DNA of 64,000 bases from Serratia ficaria (GTDB lineage Bacteria > Pseudomonadota > Gammaproteobacteria > Enterobacterales > Enterobacteriaceae), in NCBI RefSeq assembly GCF_900187015.1, contig NZ_LT906479.1, positions 930,001 to 994,000 of the forward strand, in the 5' to 3' direction. The notes under the pieces were generated by a model. That model was not told the origin of the DNA, searched no databases, and saw nothing but the letters and a program-made list of their open reading frames with translations. A program made the translations under genes and the position numbers. Shown here piece by piece: positions 9,903 through 18,138 of the stretch (the first letter of the stretch is position 1; every line of letters begins with the position of its first letter).

Positions 9903-12437
9903 ATGAAGCTTATCAAGCCCCTGCGTCTGAGCGTATTGAATCGACCTTTACGCTTGCAGGGTAAGAACCATCTTGGCGTTTCGGTGATAGCGCTGCTGGA
10001 TATGGGCGCCTCTCCGCAGCTGCGCCCGGAAGTTGAGCTGTGGCAGCTGGCCGCGGCGGAGCTGCAAACCAGCGGCGGCGTGATTGATCTGGCGGTGCCC
10101 AAAGCGCGGGCGGAGTTCCTGGCGACGGGCAATGCATATACGCGCCACCAGAGCGAAAAAAACGCCTGCGCGGTGCGCATCGAGGTGGAGCAGCTCGGCA
10201 AAACCCTGTTGGCCTTCGGCGATCGCTTCTGGTCCGGTTCTCATCCTACCCCCCCACGTAATTTCGAGGCGATGCGCCTTGACTGGAGCCGCGCTTTTGG
10301 CGGCCCGGGCCACGAAGAGAACCCGCACGGCATCGGCACCCTTGAAGAACAGCATGACGGCGTGGCATATCGCCGCCTGCCGAATATAGAAGCGCCGCAG
10401 GCGCGCATCGCCTCCCCGCGCCAACAGCCGGAGCCGGCGAGCTTCGGGCCGCTGGACATCGCCTGGCCGCGCCGCTTTAAACGCATGGGCAAAGCCTACG
10501 ATGCCGACTGGCTGAAGAACGACTTTCCCGGCCTTGCCCGCGACGCCGACTGGCGCGTATTCAATGCCGCCAGCCCGGATCAATGGTGGCCCGAACAGGA
10601 TTCGCTGCCGCCCGAAGCCGAGTGGCGCATCTGGAACATGCACCCGGAGAAACCGCTGCAGACGGGCAAGCTGCCGCCGTGGCGGGCGCGCTGCTTTATC
10701 AATCGTCAACGCGGCGACGAGACGCTGTTTGAGGAGATAGCGCTGCGCGCCACCACCGTCTGGTTTTTCCCGCATCTGGAACAGATGATGCTGATTTGGC
10801 AGGGCCATTGCCGCATCAATGAAGACGATGCGGCGGACGTGCTGCAGCTGATGCCGGCGTTGGAAAAAAACGGCGCCGGGCGCTCGGTTAACCATTATCG
10901 GAAAGTGCTGGCGCAGCGCCTGGATAAAGAGAAAGGGGCGCTGTTCGCCTTCCGGGAAAAGGATCTGGTGCCGGAAGAGGCTATCGGCCCCTGGATTGAC
11001 AGCGACATTCAGCATAACGAAAGCCCGATGCGCAACAATATGCAAAATCGGGTCGATCAACTGCGCGAGCAGCATCGCGCGCGGCTTGAAGAAAACGGCA
11101 CGGACGTTGATGACCTGCTGGCGGGCACCCTCCCGCAGAGCATGCCGAGCCTGGACGAGCTGCCGGAGTTTATCGAGCGAATGGAGCGTCAGGCCGAAGA
11201 GATGCAGGCGCAGGCCGAAGCGCGTCGGGCCGAAGTGGAAGCCCGACAGGGCGCCATGGCAGACTCTCGCCCGCGCGGGCCGGAGTCGATGCATCGCATG
11301 CAGGAGATGTTGCATCGGCACGCGGACGGCATGACGGCCAAGAAGCTGGCGCAAAGCCGCGAGTCGCTGCATAACCTGTATCTGATGGCGGTTCAGCACC
11401 AGCCGCCGGCGATACGCATGACCGGCGATATCGCGCAGATCATTCGCCAGCGCGCCGCGAGCGCGATGGCGAAGGGGGGCGATTTCAGCGAGCTGGATTT
11501 CACCGGCGCGGATCTCTCCGGCATGGATTTTAGCGGCGCCAACTTCCGTAAAACGTTGTTGGAAAACGCCGATCTCCGCGGCTGCCGGCTGGACGGCGCC
11601 GATTTCAGCGAGGCGGTGCTGGCGCGCGCCGATTTGCGCGACGCTTCGCTGCGCGAGTGCAACCTGACCAAAGCCAGCCTGGCGCTGGCGCAGTGCCGGC
11701 AGAGCGATTTCAGCGGCGCCAACCTGACCGAAACCCAGCTGGAAGACGCGCTGTTCGACGCGTGCGATTTCAGCAGCGCCACGTTGAAAACGCTGTTGTT
11801 GCGGCAGGTGGGCATTAGCCACTGCCGGTTCCAGGGCGCGGAGCTGGAAGGCTGCATCTTCATGGAGTTGACGTTGCCGCGGCTCGACTTCAGCGCGGCC
11901 CGGCTGCATAAAACGGTATTCAATCAGTGTGAATTGCCCGCCGCAATCTTCAACGGCGCGCGGCTGGAGAGCTGCAATTGGGTGGAAAGCCGGCTGCCGC
12001 AGGCTCGGTTTAACGGCGCCACGCTGCTGACCTGCGCCGCCGTGATGGGCAGCGACCTGAGCGGTGCGGATTTTAGCGAGGCGACGTTAAAAGAGAGCAA
12101 CCTGCGGCAGGCGTTATTGAGCGGCGCGAATTTTACCTTGGCGAAGCTGGAAAACAGCGACCTCAGCGAAGCCGACTGCCAGCGGGCGAACTTCACCCGC
12201 GCCAATCTGGTCGGCAGCCTGTTTGTGCGCACCGATTTTCGGCAGGCCAATTTGACCGGCGCCAACCTGATGGGCGCGCTGATGCAGAAGTCCCTGCTTG
12301 GCGGCGCCGATTTTAGCCACGCCAACCTGTTCCGCGCCGATCTGTCGCAATCCTTCACCAATACGCAGACGCGGCTGGATAACGCCTTCACCCAGCGGGT
12401 GAAAACGCTGCCGAAACGCGATGGAGATCTGGTATGA
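9903..12437 (+). CDS. DUF2169 domain / pentapeptide-repeat protein of a T6SS spike module
   Basis: An 844-residue protein. The first ~310 residues resemble the DUF2169 family, which occurs beside VgrG and PAAR-like genes and is thought to help load spike components or effectors. Residues about 422-453 are Glu/Arg/Ala-rich and likely a coiled coil (ERMERQAEEMQAQAEARRAE). From about residue 524 to 825 there are dozens of tandem pentapeptides of the A(D/N)LXX type (GADLS, GANFR, NADLR), which should fold as a right-handed quadrilateral beta-helix. The ATG at 9903 is chosen for its ribosome-binding site 7 bp upstream; a longer frame from 9849 lacks one. The stop overlaps the next gene as ATGA. 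Domain calls are by eye. Confidence 0.8.
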   Translation: MKLIKPLRLSVLNRPLRLQGKNHLGVSVIALLDMGASPQLRPEVELWQLAAAELQTSGGVIDLAVPKARAEFLATGNAYTRHQSEKNACAVRIEVEQLGKTLLAFGDRFWSGSHPTPPRNFEAMRLDWSRAFGGPGHEENPHGIGTLEEQHDGVAYRRLPNIEAPQARIASPRQQPEPASFGPLDIAWPRRFKRMGKAYDADWLKNDFPGLARDADWRVFNAASPDQWWPEQDSLPPEAEWRIWNMHPEKPLQTGKLPPWRARCFINRQRGDETLFEEIALRATTVWFFPHLEQMMLIWQGHCRINEDDAADVLQLMPALEKNGAGRSVNHYRKVLAQRLDKEKGALFAFREKDLVPEEAIGPWIDSDIQHNESPMRNNMQNRVDQLREQHRARLEENGTDVDDLLAGTLPQSMPSLDELPEFIERMERQAEEMQAQAEARRAEVEARQGAMADSRPRGPESMHRMQEMLHRHADGMTAKKLAQSRESLHNLYLMAVQHQPPAIRMTGDIAQIIRQRAASAMAKGGDFSELDFTGADLSGMDFSGANFRKTLLENADLRGCRLDGADFSEAVLARADLRDASLRECNLTKASLALAQCRQSDFSGANLTETQLEDALFDACDFSSATLKTLLLRQVGISHCRFQGAELEGCIFMELTLPRLDFSAARLHKTVFNQCELPAAIFNGARLESCNWVESRLPQARFNGATLLTCAAVMGSDLSGADFSEATLKESNLRQALLSGANFTLAKLENSDLSEADCQRANFTRANLVGSLFVRTDFRQANLTGANLMGALMQKSLLGGADFSHANLFRADLSQSFTNTQTRLDNAFTQRVKTLPKRDGDLV

Positions 12438-13504
12438 CGGCCCCGCGCGCGGCGCAGCTGCAGCAGAAAATCAAAAGCGGCGAGATGATCGCCGGGTGCG
12501 ATCTCGACGGCCTCGATCTGCAAGGGTGCGACCTCTCCGGCGGCATCTTTCAGGAGGTGTCGTTGAACGGCGCGAACCTGCGGGCGGCCAATCTGCATGA
12601 AACGGTGTTCAATGAGTGCCAACTGCAGGGCGCGACCCTGAGCGGCGCGCAGCTGCAGCAGAGCGTGTTCAACGACTGCGACATGTCGGCGATCGGCGCC
12701 GGCGACAGCCTGATGGCGCAGTGCATCTTTAATCGGTGCGAGCTTGGCGACGGCGATTTTTCCCGCAGCAAGCTCGACGCCACGCAATTCATGCGCAGCC
12801 CGCTGCAGGGCAGCCGCTTCAGCCAGTCCACGCTGGAACGCACCACCTTCTTTGAGTGCCCGTTGGATGCGGCGCTGCTGGATCAGTGCAGCTGCCTGCT
12901 GACCACCTTTTTCAATATCGATCTGCGCGCCACCCGGTTGGAGCGCAGCCAATTCGACCGGGCGGTGTTTTTTAACTGCGATCAGCGCGGCAAGAACTAT
13001 GCCCAGCAGCGCTTCAGCGGCTGTCAGTTCACCGACAACCAGCTTGATGAGGTGAACTTCAACGGGGCGCAGCTGACGCAGTGCAATTTCAAGGGCGCTT
13101 CGCTGAAAAAAGCCCAGCTGCGCAAGGTCAACGCCAGCCAGGCGCTGTTTATGAGCGCGGACCTCACCGGCGCCAGCTGCCAGGGCAGCCTGTTCGATCA
13201 GGCATTGTTTATCGGCGCCACGTTAGAGCAGGCTGATTTTAGCCGCAGCCGCCTGTTCCAGAGCATTTTGCAGCAGGTGAGGGCGGCGGGCGGCAGCTTT
13301 GCCATGAGCGACCTGACCTACAGCGACTTTTCCGGCGCCGACCTGCGCCGGGCCGATTTCCGCAGCGCTACATTTTCCCGCACCCGGTTCCACCGGGCGC
13401 AGCAGGAGGGCGCCCAGTTTTCCGACCGTCGGGGCATCCTTGAATACGATGAAGAGCTGCTGGCCGCCGAGGCCTGGAGCATTCAGCATCAGAGTCGCCG
13501 TTAA
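12434..13504 (+). CDS. Pentapeptide-repeat protein
   Basis: A 356-residue protein made almost wholly of pentapeptide repeats (about residues 20-335, for example GCDLDGLDLQGCDLSG and GADLRRADFRSATFSR). It should form a long beta-helix with a short non-repeat tail. It has no signal peptide and no membrane segment. It is translationally coupled to the DUF2169 gene by a 4-bp ATGA overlap, so the two products are probably needed in similar amounts. Pentapeptide proteins are often DNA mimics or scaffolds; here the company of VgrG suggests a structural, adaptor or cargo role. The exact function is unknown. Confidence 0.8.
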   Translation: MTAPRAAQLQQKIKSGEMIAGCDLDGLDLQGCDLSGGIFQEVSLNGANLRAANLHETVFNECQLQGATLSGAQLQQSVFNDCDMSAIGAGDSLMAQCIFNRCELGDGDFSRSKLDATQFMRSPLQGSRFSQSTLERTTFFECPLDAALLDQCSCLLTTFFNIDLRATRLERSQFDRAVFFNCDQRGKNYAQQRFSGCQFTDNQLDEVNFNGAQLTQCNFKGASLKKAQLRKVNASQALFMSADLTGASCQGSLFDQALFIGATLEQADFSRSRLFQSILQQVRAAGGSFAMSDLTYSDFSGADLRRADFRSATFSRTRFHRAQQEGAQFSDRRGILEYDEELLAAEAWSIQHQSRR

Positions 13505-13515
13505 GGAGAGAGAAG

Positions 13516-14121
13516 ATGAACAATATCCATCACCAGTTGGCGCAGAGCGCGGCGCCGCCGTTACAGAGCGCAGGGATTGTCACTCACTGCTTTGCCAACG
13601 GCAGCCTGAGCGTGGAGAGCGAAGGGCGCGGCTGGCATTGTCAACGCGCCGCCAGCTGCGTTATCGCGCCGCAGCCGGGCGATCGCGTGTTGATCGCCGG
13701 CGTCGATCATCAGGTATGGCTGCTGGCGGTGCTGGAGCGCGCCAACCCGGAAGCGGCGGAGTTGAGCGTGCCGGGGGACCTGCACATTCGCAGCGACGGC
13801 GAACTCAGCCTCAGCAGTGCAGCCCTGCGCGTCAGCGCCGGCCAGGGCGATTGCCACATCGGCGAAATGCAGTACAGCGGCGACAAGCTTTCCGCCTGGG
13901 TGAGCCTGTCGCGCATTGTGGGCAAACAGGCGGAGTCGGTGTGGCAGACCATCACTCAGGTGAGCCACAACCTGTTGCGCACCACGCGCCAGACTGAACA
14001 GGTCCGCGCCGGCCAGCTGGATATGAAGGCGGAAGACTATGCCCGCCTGCATGCGCAAAATACCGTTATCACGTCGAAGGCGATTACGAAAGTGGACGCC
14101 GAACAGATCCATATGGGCTGA
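13516..14121 (+). CDS. DUF3540 domain protein (T6SS accessory)
   Basis: A 201-residue protein that looks like the DUF3540 family, found in the same gene sets as DUF2169, DUF4150 and VgrG. An early small barrel-like part carries CVIAPQPGDRVLIAGVDHQVWLLAVLER (about residues 53-80). The second half is a regular series of polar strands ending KAITKVDAEQIHMG, reminiscent of VgrG-type needle repeats. It follows the pentapeptide gene after 11 bp with an AAGGAGAG ribosome-binding site. Its biochemical role is not known; association with the spike is inferred from context. Confidence 0.72.
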   Translation: MNNIHHQLAQSAAPPLQSAGIVTHCFANGSLSVESEGRGWHCQRAASCVIAPQPGDRVLIAGVDHQVWLLAVLERANPEAAELSVPGDLHIRSDGELSLSSAALRVSAGQGDCHIGEMQYSGDKLSAWVSLSRIVGKQAESVWQTITQVSHNLLRTTRQTEQVRAGQLDMKAEDYARLHAQNTVITSKAITKVDAEQIHMG

Positions 14122-14131
14122 GGAGGCCGCG

Positions 14132-14524
14132 ATGTTTGCCAACTGTCAACTGATGGGCATGGATTTGGCGTTTCCCGATGTTTGCCTGACGCCGATGCCG
14201 ACGCCAACCCCGATACCCTATCCGGATATCGCGCTTGGGCCAACGGCGGTGCCGAATGCGCTGAATATTCTGTTTATGGGCATGCCCGCGCATAACATGG
14301 CCACGGTGACGCCGCTGACCAACGGGGATAACCCGGGCGTCGCCACGGGGGTGGCCTCGGGCACGGTGATGGGGCCGTCACGCCATCTCACCGGCGCCTT
14401 TACCGTGCTGGTGAAGGGCACGCCGGCGACGCGCCTGACCAGCGTCAGCCTGCAGAATTCAACCAATACCCTGGGGATGCGCGCGGTGCCCAGCCAGTTC
14501 AAAGTCCTGATGCTGGCTCCCTGA
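14132..14524 (+). CDS. PAAR-like DUF4150 domain protein
   Basis: A 130-residue single-domain protein of the PAAR-like DUF4150 type, expected to cap the VgrG trimer and sharpen the T6SS spike. The product starts MFANCQLMGMDLAFPDVCLTPMPTPTPIPYPD, and the Pro-rich early segment plus NILFMGMPAHNM are typical. There is no C-terminal extension, so it carries no fused toxin. The ATG at 14132 follows an AGGAGG ribosome-binding site at 14121-14126, which overlaps the DUF3540 stop; the longer upstream frame lies inside DUF3540 and is rejected. Confidence 0.85.
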   Translation: MFANCQLMGMDLAFPDVCLTPMPTPTPIPYPDIALGPTAVPNALNILFMGMPAHNMATVTPLTNGDNPGVATGVASGTVMGPSRHLTGAFTVLVKGTPATRLTSVSLQNSTNTLGMRAVPSQFKVLMLAP

Positions 14525-14566
14525 GCGGCGCACGACATAATGCAATCTTAGTTCGGGGGAGAAGCC

Positions 14567-16876
14567 ATGTTAAACCGTATCACGGTAACCACGCCGGCGG
14601 GCGAGGGAACACTGAAATTCTGGAAGCTGGAGGGAACGGAGGCGGTATCGCGCTCGTTCGAGCTGAGCGTGACGCTGCTCAGCACCGACGCCCGTCTCGA
14701 TCGGCGGGCCATGCTGGGGCAGCCGATTACCCTGACGATCCCCACCCAGGGATTGTTGGCCGCCCCGCGCCATCTCAACGGTAAAATCACCTCGGTCAAC
14801 GTGCACAGCGCCGACATTAACGGCGAGCGCTACGCGGTTTATACGCTGACCATGGAGTCGGATCTGTGGCCGCTGAAGCGGGACCGCAACCAGCGCATTT
14901 TCCAGAACCAGAGCGTGCCGGACATCTTGAAAACGGTGCTTGGCGAGTACGGCGTGCAGCTGGAGAGCAAGCTCACCGGCAGCTATCGCAGCTGGGAATA
15001 TTGCGTGCAATACCAGGAGAGCAGCTACGACTTTATTTCGCGCCTGATGGAGCTGGAGGGGATCTACTTCTTCTTCCGCCACCAGGCGGATCAACATACG
15101 CTGGTGCTGTATGACGGGCCCCAGCAGCATCAGCCGTTCAGCGGTTATGAAGGCATCCCTTACCACGCCACCCCTTCCGGCGGCAGCACCGGTGAAGAGG
15201 GGATCGGCCAGTGGGCGATATCCGAGCGGGTGACGCCGGGGATCTACAGCATCGACGACTATGATTTCCGCAAGCCTAACGCCTGGCTGTTCCAGGCGCG
15301 GCAGAATCCGACCTCCCCCTCGCCGGGCCAGATTGATTACTACGACTGGCCCGGGCACTTTGTGGAGCACAGCCACGGCGAATTTTACGCTCGGGTGCGC
15401 CAGGAGGAGTGGCAGGCGGAGCATCAACGCATCGACGCCACCGCCACCGCGCTGGGCATCGTGCCGGGCTGCACCTTTACGCTGCTCAATCCGCCGTTTG
15501 TCAGCGACGGCGGGGAATACCTGGTCCTGAGCGCGCGCTACGCGCTGCAGGAGAACAGCTACGCCAGCGGCGGAGAAGATGCCGTGCACCGCATCGATTT
15601 CGTGGTGATCCCGGCCAGCACGCCGTTCCGTTCCGCGCAGCGCACGCCATGGCCGCGCACCCACGGTCCGCAGACCGCGCGGGTGGTGGGGCCGCAGGGG
15701 GAATCCATCTGGACCGATAAATACGGCCGGGTGAAGGTGAAGTTCCATTGGGATCGCTTGGCGAAAGGCGATGAAACCAGCTCCAGCTGGGTGCGCGTTT
15801 CCAGCGCCTGGGCCGGGCAGGGCTTTGGCGGCGTGCAGATCCCGCGCGTCGGGGATGAGGTGGTGATCGACTTCATCAACGGCGACCCGGATCGCCCGAT
15901 GGTCACCGGCCGGGTGTACAACGAAGCCAGCATGCCGCCGTGGACGCTGCCGGCCGGCGCGACCATGATGGGCTTTATGACGCGCTCCAAAGACGGCCAC
16001 AGCGACAATTCCAGCCATCTGTTCTTTGAAGATAAAGCCGGCTCGGAGATGGTGCAGCTGCACGCCGAAAAAGACATGAACATCTCGGTGGAGAACGATA
16101 AAACGGTGGCGGTGGACGGCAACCGCACCACTACGATCCAAAAAGAGCAGAAGGATGAGGTGTTCGGCAACGCCACCTTCCTGTTCCACGGCACGCGCAC
16201 CACCACGGTCGACAAGCCGGAAACCAAGACCTTTAAAGACGGCGAGAAGGTCACCATCACCAACGGGCGAACATCGGATATTACCAGCGGCGGGGAAACG
16301 GTGAAGGTGAAGGGAAAACGCTACGCCGAGACGATCGGAGAAGAGGAACACCACGTTTCGGAAAAGGTGACCCGCAAATATGGCGCCGGGATGGATGCTT
16401 TCCTCACCGGGGATCGCTATGACAAAGTGGACGGGAATCGTCATAATGTCGTCACCCAGGACGTCAAAGACGAACTTCAGGGAAACCTGACTCAAACCGT
16501 GACCAAGAACGTGGATACTGATATTCAGGGCACCTGGACCCAGAAGGTCAAAGGTGGCGTATCTATCACCTCGCCGAAAATGATCACCATCGACAGTGCG
16601 GAAAAGGTGAGCATCAAGACGCCGCATGCTTTTGAATACAAAGATCACAAAGAGACCGCTTCGATGTTTTCTTTTGATTTCACCGCGGCGAAAGTCGTTA
16701 CGGAAGGATTTTCGATGAGCGTAACGGCTGGAGGGAAAATAGGCTTGACCAATATGAAGTTCGATAAAACGGCCTTTGATCTTGCAACCAGCGAAGGGCG
16801 GGCGTCATTTGCCAGCGCTCTGGCGCAGTATGGACAAATGATGGCATCGGTCTATGGTATGACAATGTTTATGTGA
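14567..16876 (+). CDS. vgrG: Type VI secretion spike protein VgrG (TssI)
   Basis: A 769-residue trimeric spike protein. Residues 1 to ~370 form the gp27-like base (SYRSWEYCVQYQESSYDFISRLMELEGIYFFF is diagnostic). The gp5 OB fold follows (SSWVRVSSAWAGQGFGGVQIPRVGDEVVIDFINGDPDRPMVTGRVYN, about residues 404-452), then a repetitive needle with VAVDGNRTTTI and similar strands. The last ~100 residues leave the repeat and end in a hydrophobic QMMASVYGMTMFM. No known enzymatic extension is visible. The 3' part has clearly lower GC than the rest (see findings). The stop overlaps a GTG of the next frame, but the next gene's best start is at 16888. Confidence 0.93.
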   Translation: MLNRITVTTPAGEGTLKFWKLEGTEAVSRSFELSVTLLSTDARLDRRAMLGQPITLTIPTQGLLAAPRHLNGKITSVNVHSADINGERYAVYTLTMESDLWPLKRDRNQRIFQNQSVPDILKTVLGEYGVQLESKLTGSYRSWEYCVQYQESSYDFISRLMELEGIYFFFRHQADQHTLVLYDGPQQHQPFSGYEGIPYHATPSGGSTGEEGIGQWAISERVTPGIYSIDDYDFRKPNAWLFQARQNPTSPSPGQIDYYDWPGHFVEHSHGEFYARVRQEEWQAEHQRIDATATALGIVPGCTFTLLNPPFVSDGGEYLVLSARYALQENSYASGGEDAVHRIDFVVIPASTPFRSAQRTPWPRTHGPQTARVVGPQGESIWTDKYGRVKVKFHWDRLAKGDETSSSWVRVSSAWAGQGFGGVQIPRVGDEVVIDFINGDPDRPMVTGRVYNEASMPPWTLPAGATMMGFMTRSKDGHSDNSSHLFFEDKAGSEMVQLHAEKDMNISVENDKTVAVDGNRTTTIQKEQKDEVFGNATFLFHGTRTTTVDKPETKTFKDGEKVTITNGRTSDITSGGETVKVKGKRYAETIGEEEHHVSEKVTRKYGAGMDAFLTGDRYDKVDGNRHNVVTQDVKDELQGNLTQTVTKNVDTDIQGTWTQKVKGGVSITSPKMITIDSAEKVSIKTPHAFEYKDHKETASMFSFDFTAAKVVTEGFSMSVTAGGKIGLTNMKFDKTAFDLATSEGRASFASALAQYGQMMASVYGMTMFM

Positions 16877-16887
16877 GGGACGCATCG

Positions 16888-17211
16888 ATGAAGTTTGCGA
16901 TCATTATTTCCATTATTCTTTTTGCCGGCGCCATCGCCTATATTGCCTATCTTTTCCAACGCGACCATAAGATCCAGTCGCAGGGGCGGGACGTGCAGGC
17001 GCGGGTGGAGGAGGTTCGCTACCTCAGCGCCAATGATAACGGCACCACCAACATAAAATACCGGCTGTCATGGCATGAAAACGGCGTCACCAAGCAGGTT
17101 GAAGGCAAAGAGACCATCCCCGCCTTTTACTCCTCGAAGGTGCAGAAAGGCTGCGAGGTGGATATCAAGTACCTGGACGATGATCATATCCAGTTTGTGT
17201 TTGATAAATAA
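16888..17211 (+). CDS. Small membrane-anchored DUF3592-like protein
   Basis: A 107-residue protein with one N-terminal membrane segment (about residues 3-22) and a small globular part. GRDVQARVEEVRYL followed by a Tyr-rich strand and VDIKYLDDDHIQFV resembles the DUF3592 fold. The start at 16888 is preceded by GAGGGA 7 bases upstream. It is the last gene of the spike module, 11 bp after vgrG. Small membrane proteins downstream of vgrG are often immunity proteins, but no cognate toxin is visible, so this is only a possibility. Confidence 0.6.
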   Translation: MKFAIIISIILFAGAIAYIAYLFQRDHKIQSQGRDVQARVEEVRYLSANDNGTTNIKYRLSWHENGVTKQVEGKETIPAFYSSKVQKGCEVDIKYLDDDHIQFVFDK

Positions 17212-17265
17212 GAATAAGGCGAGGCTCCCCGGGTAACGGGATAACGCCGCATTTTGCCCCGCCAT

Positions 17266-17318
17266 AACGGCTCTTTGCAGGTTCCCGGTCAGCCCGGCGA
17301 TCGGCGGAGAGCCGTTTT
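17266..17318 (+). terminator. Possible terminator after the T6SS module
   Basis: Inverted repeat AACGGCTCT (17266-17274) / AGAGCCGTT (17308-17316) followed by TT. The 9-bp stem is perfect, but the 33-base loop is long for an intrinsic terminator, so confidence is modest. Confidence 0.35.
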
Positions 17319-17609
17319 CATATCGGCGCCGCGCGCCGCCACCCCGCAGGCGATCCGCTTGAAATCGTCCCCGCATCGGCCTCTTTCCTTCTGGGCGCAT
17401 TCGCCGCTCGCGATGACATCGCCTAATCAAGGGCGCACTATTGTTAAACATTCCTTGGCTGATGGCCGCGTATCAAGCGCATTTAACCCATAAATATACT
17501 ATGTGTTTTTAACGTGTTGTTTATAATTGTAATTTCTCTATTTCCGTTGATTGTTTTTGATTTTAACAGGGCATTTGAGAGCTGGGTCACACTATTTTTT
17601 TATGTGAAT

Positions 17610-17625
17610 TGTGAAGAGGGTCAAT
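17610..17625 (+). promoter_or_regulatory. Candidate CRP site upstream of the PTS operon
   Basis: TGTGA-AGAGGG-TCAAT matches the TGTGA-N6-TCACA core in 8 of 10 positions. It lies about 190 bp before the IIB start. CRP control of chitobiose PTS operons is known in E. coli; the site here is only a visual match. Confidence 0.35.
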
Positions 17626-17810
17626 CCGGCAGGTCAAGGATAGACGATTCCAGTGGCCGATGGCTTACCGGTCCGCTGCCGCGCCTCCGTATACTGGCGG
17701 TAACCAGGGCAACGTAACGGAAATTTCATAAGGAATGTGCGTGAGGCAATCGTGATTGCATCTGGCATACAAATGACATGGGGTTTTTTGATTATCTTGA
17801 GGTGCTTGGT

Positions 17811-18128
17811 ATGGAAAAGAAAAAAATCTATCTGTTTTGTTCTGCCGGTATGTCCACTTCCCTGCTGGTTTCAAAAATGAAAGCGCAGGCCGAGAAATAC
17901 GAAGTGCCGGTGATCATCGCCGCCTATCCGGAGGCGCTGGCCGCGGAAAAAGGGGTTGAGGCGGATTTAATCCTGCTGGGGCCGCAGATAGCCTATACGT
18001 TGCCGGAAGTGCAAAAACAGTTGCCGAACAAGCCCGTTGAAGTGATTGATCCTCTTCTGTACGGCAAGGTCGATGGCCTGGGCGTGCTGAAGGCGGCGGT
18101 TGCCGCCATCAAGAAAGCCAACCAGTAA
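17811..18128 (+). CDS. chbB: PTS chitobiose/cellobiose-type IIB component
   Basis: Phosphocarrier IIB of a lactose/chitobiose-family PTS: takes phosphate from IIA on a cysteine and passes it to the sugar during uptake through IIC. The 105 residues are nearly those of E. coli ChbB, beginning [23 protein letters not shown] with the phosphorylated Cys10, and ending [22 protein letters not shown]. The start at 17811 has a TTGAGGTG ribosome-binding site; an in-frame upstream ATG at 17778 is not conserved. It is the first gene of the locus, 10 bp before the IIC gene. Confidence 0.92.
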   Translation: MEKKKIYLFCSAGMSTSLLVSKMKAQAEKYEVPVIIAAYPEALAAEKGVEADLILLGPQIAYTLPEVQKQLPNKPVEVIDPLLYGKVDGLGVLKAAVAAIKKANQ

Positions 18129-18138
18129 GGGGGCCGCC

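Larger units (their letters stand above)
17212..17810. other. Intergenic region between the T6SS module and the PTS locus
   Basis: About 600 bp with no convincing gene. The first third is GC-rich and contains a long-loop inverted repeat. The middle (about 17490-17620) is AT-rich, and the last part should hold the PTS promoter. Frames at 17254-17493 and 17514-17717 lack family resemblance. Confidence 0.5.

Noticed and set aside
9948..11909. 653-codon minus-strand frame opposite the DUF2169/pentapeptide gene
   Set aside because: It mirrors the codon periodicity of the repetitive GC-rich gene on the other strand, has a low-complexity Arg/Ala/Gln-rich product and no ribosome-binding site.
14570..16648. 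692-codon minus-strand frame opposite vgrG
   Set aside because: A shadow of vgrG; composition is His/Arg/Ala-rich and there is no family resemblance.
17254..17493. 79-codon frame before the PTS locus
   Set aside because: Pro/Arg/Ala-rich, no ribosome-binding site, and it crosses a likely terminator.
18129..18138. A ChiX-binding spacer between IIB and IIC as in E. coli
   Set aside because: The gap is only 10 bp, so the long intercistronic target is missing.
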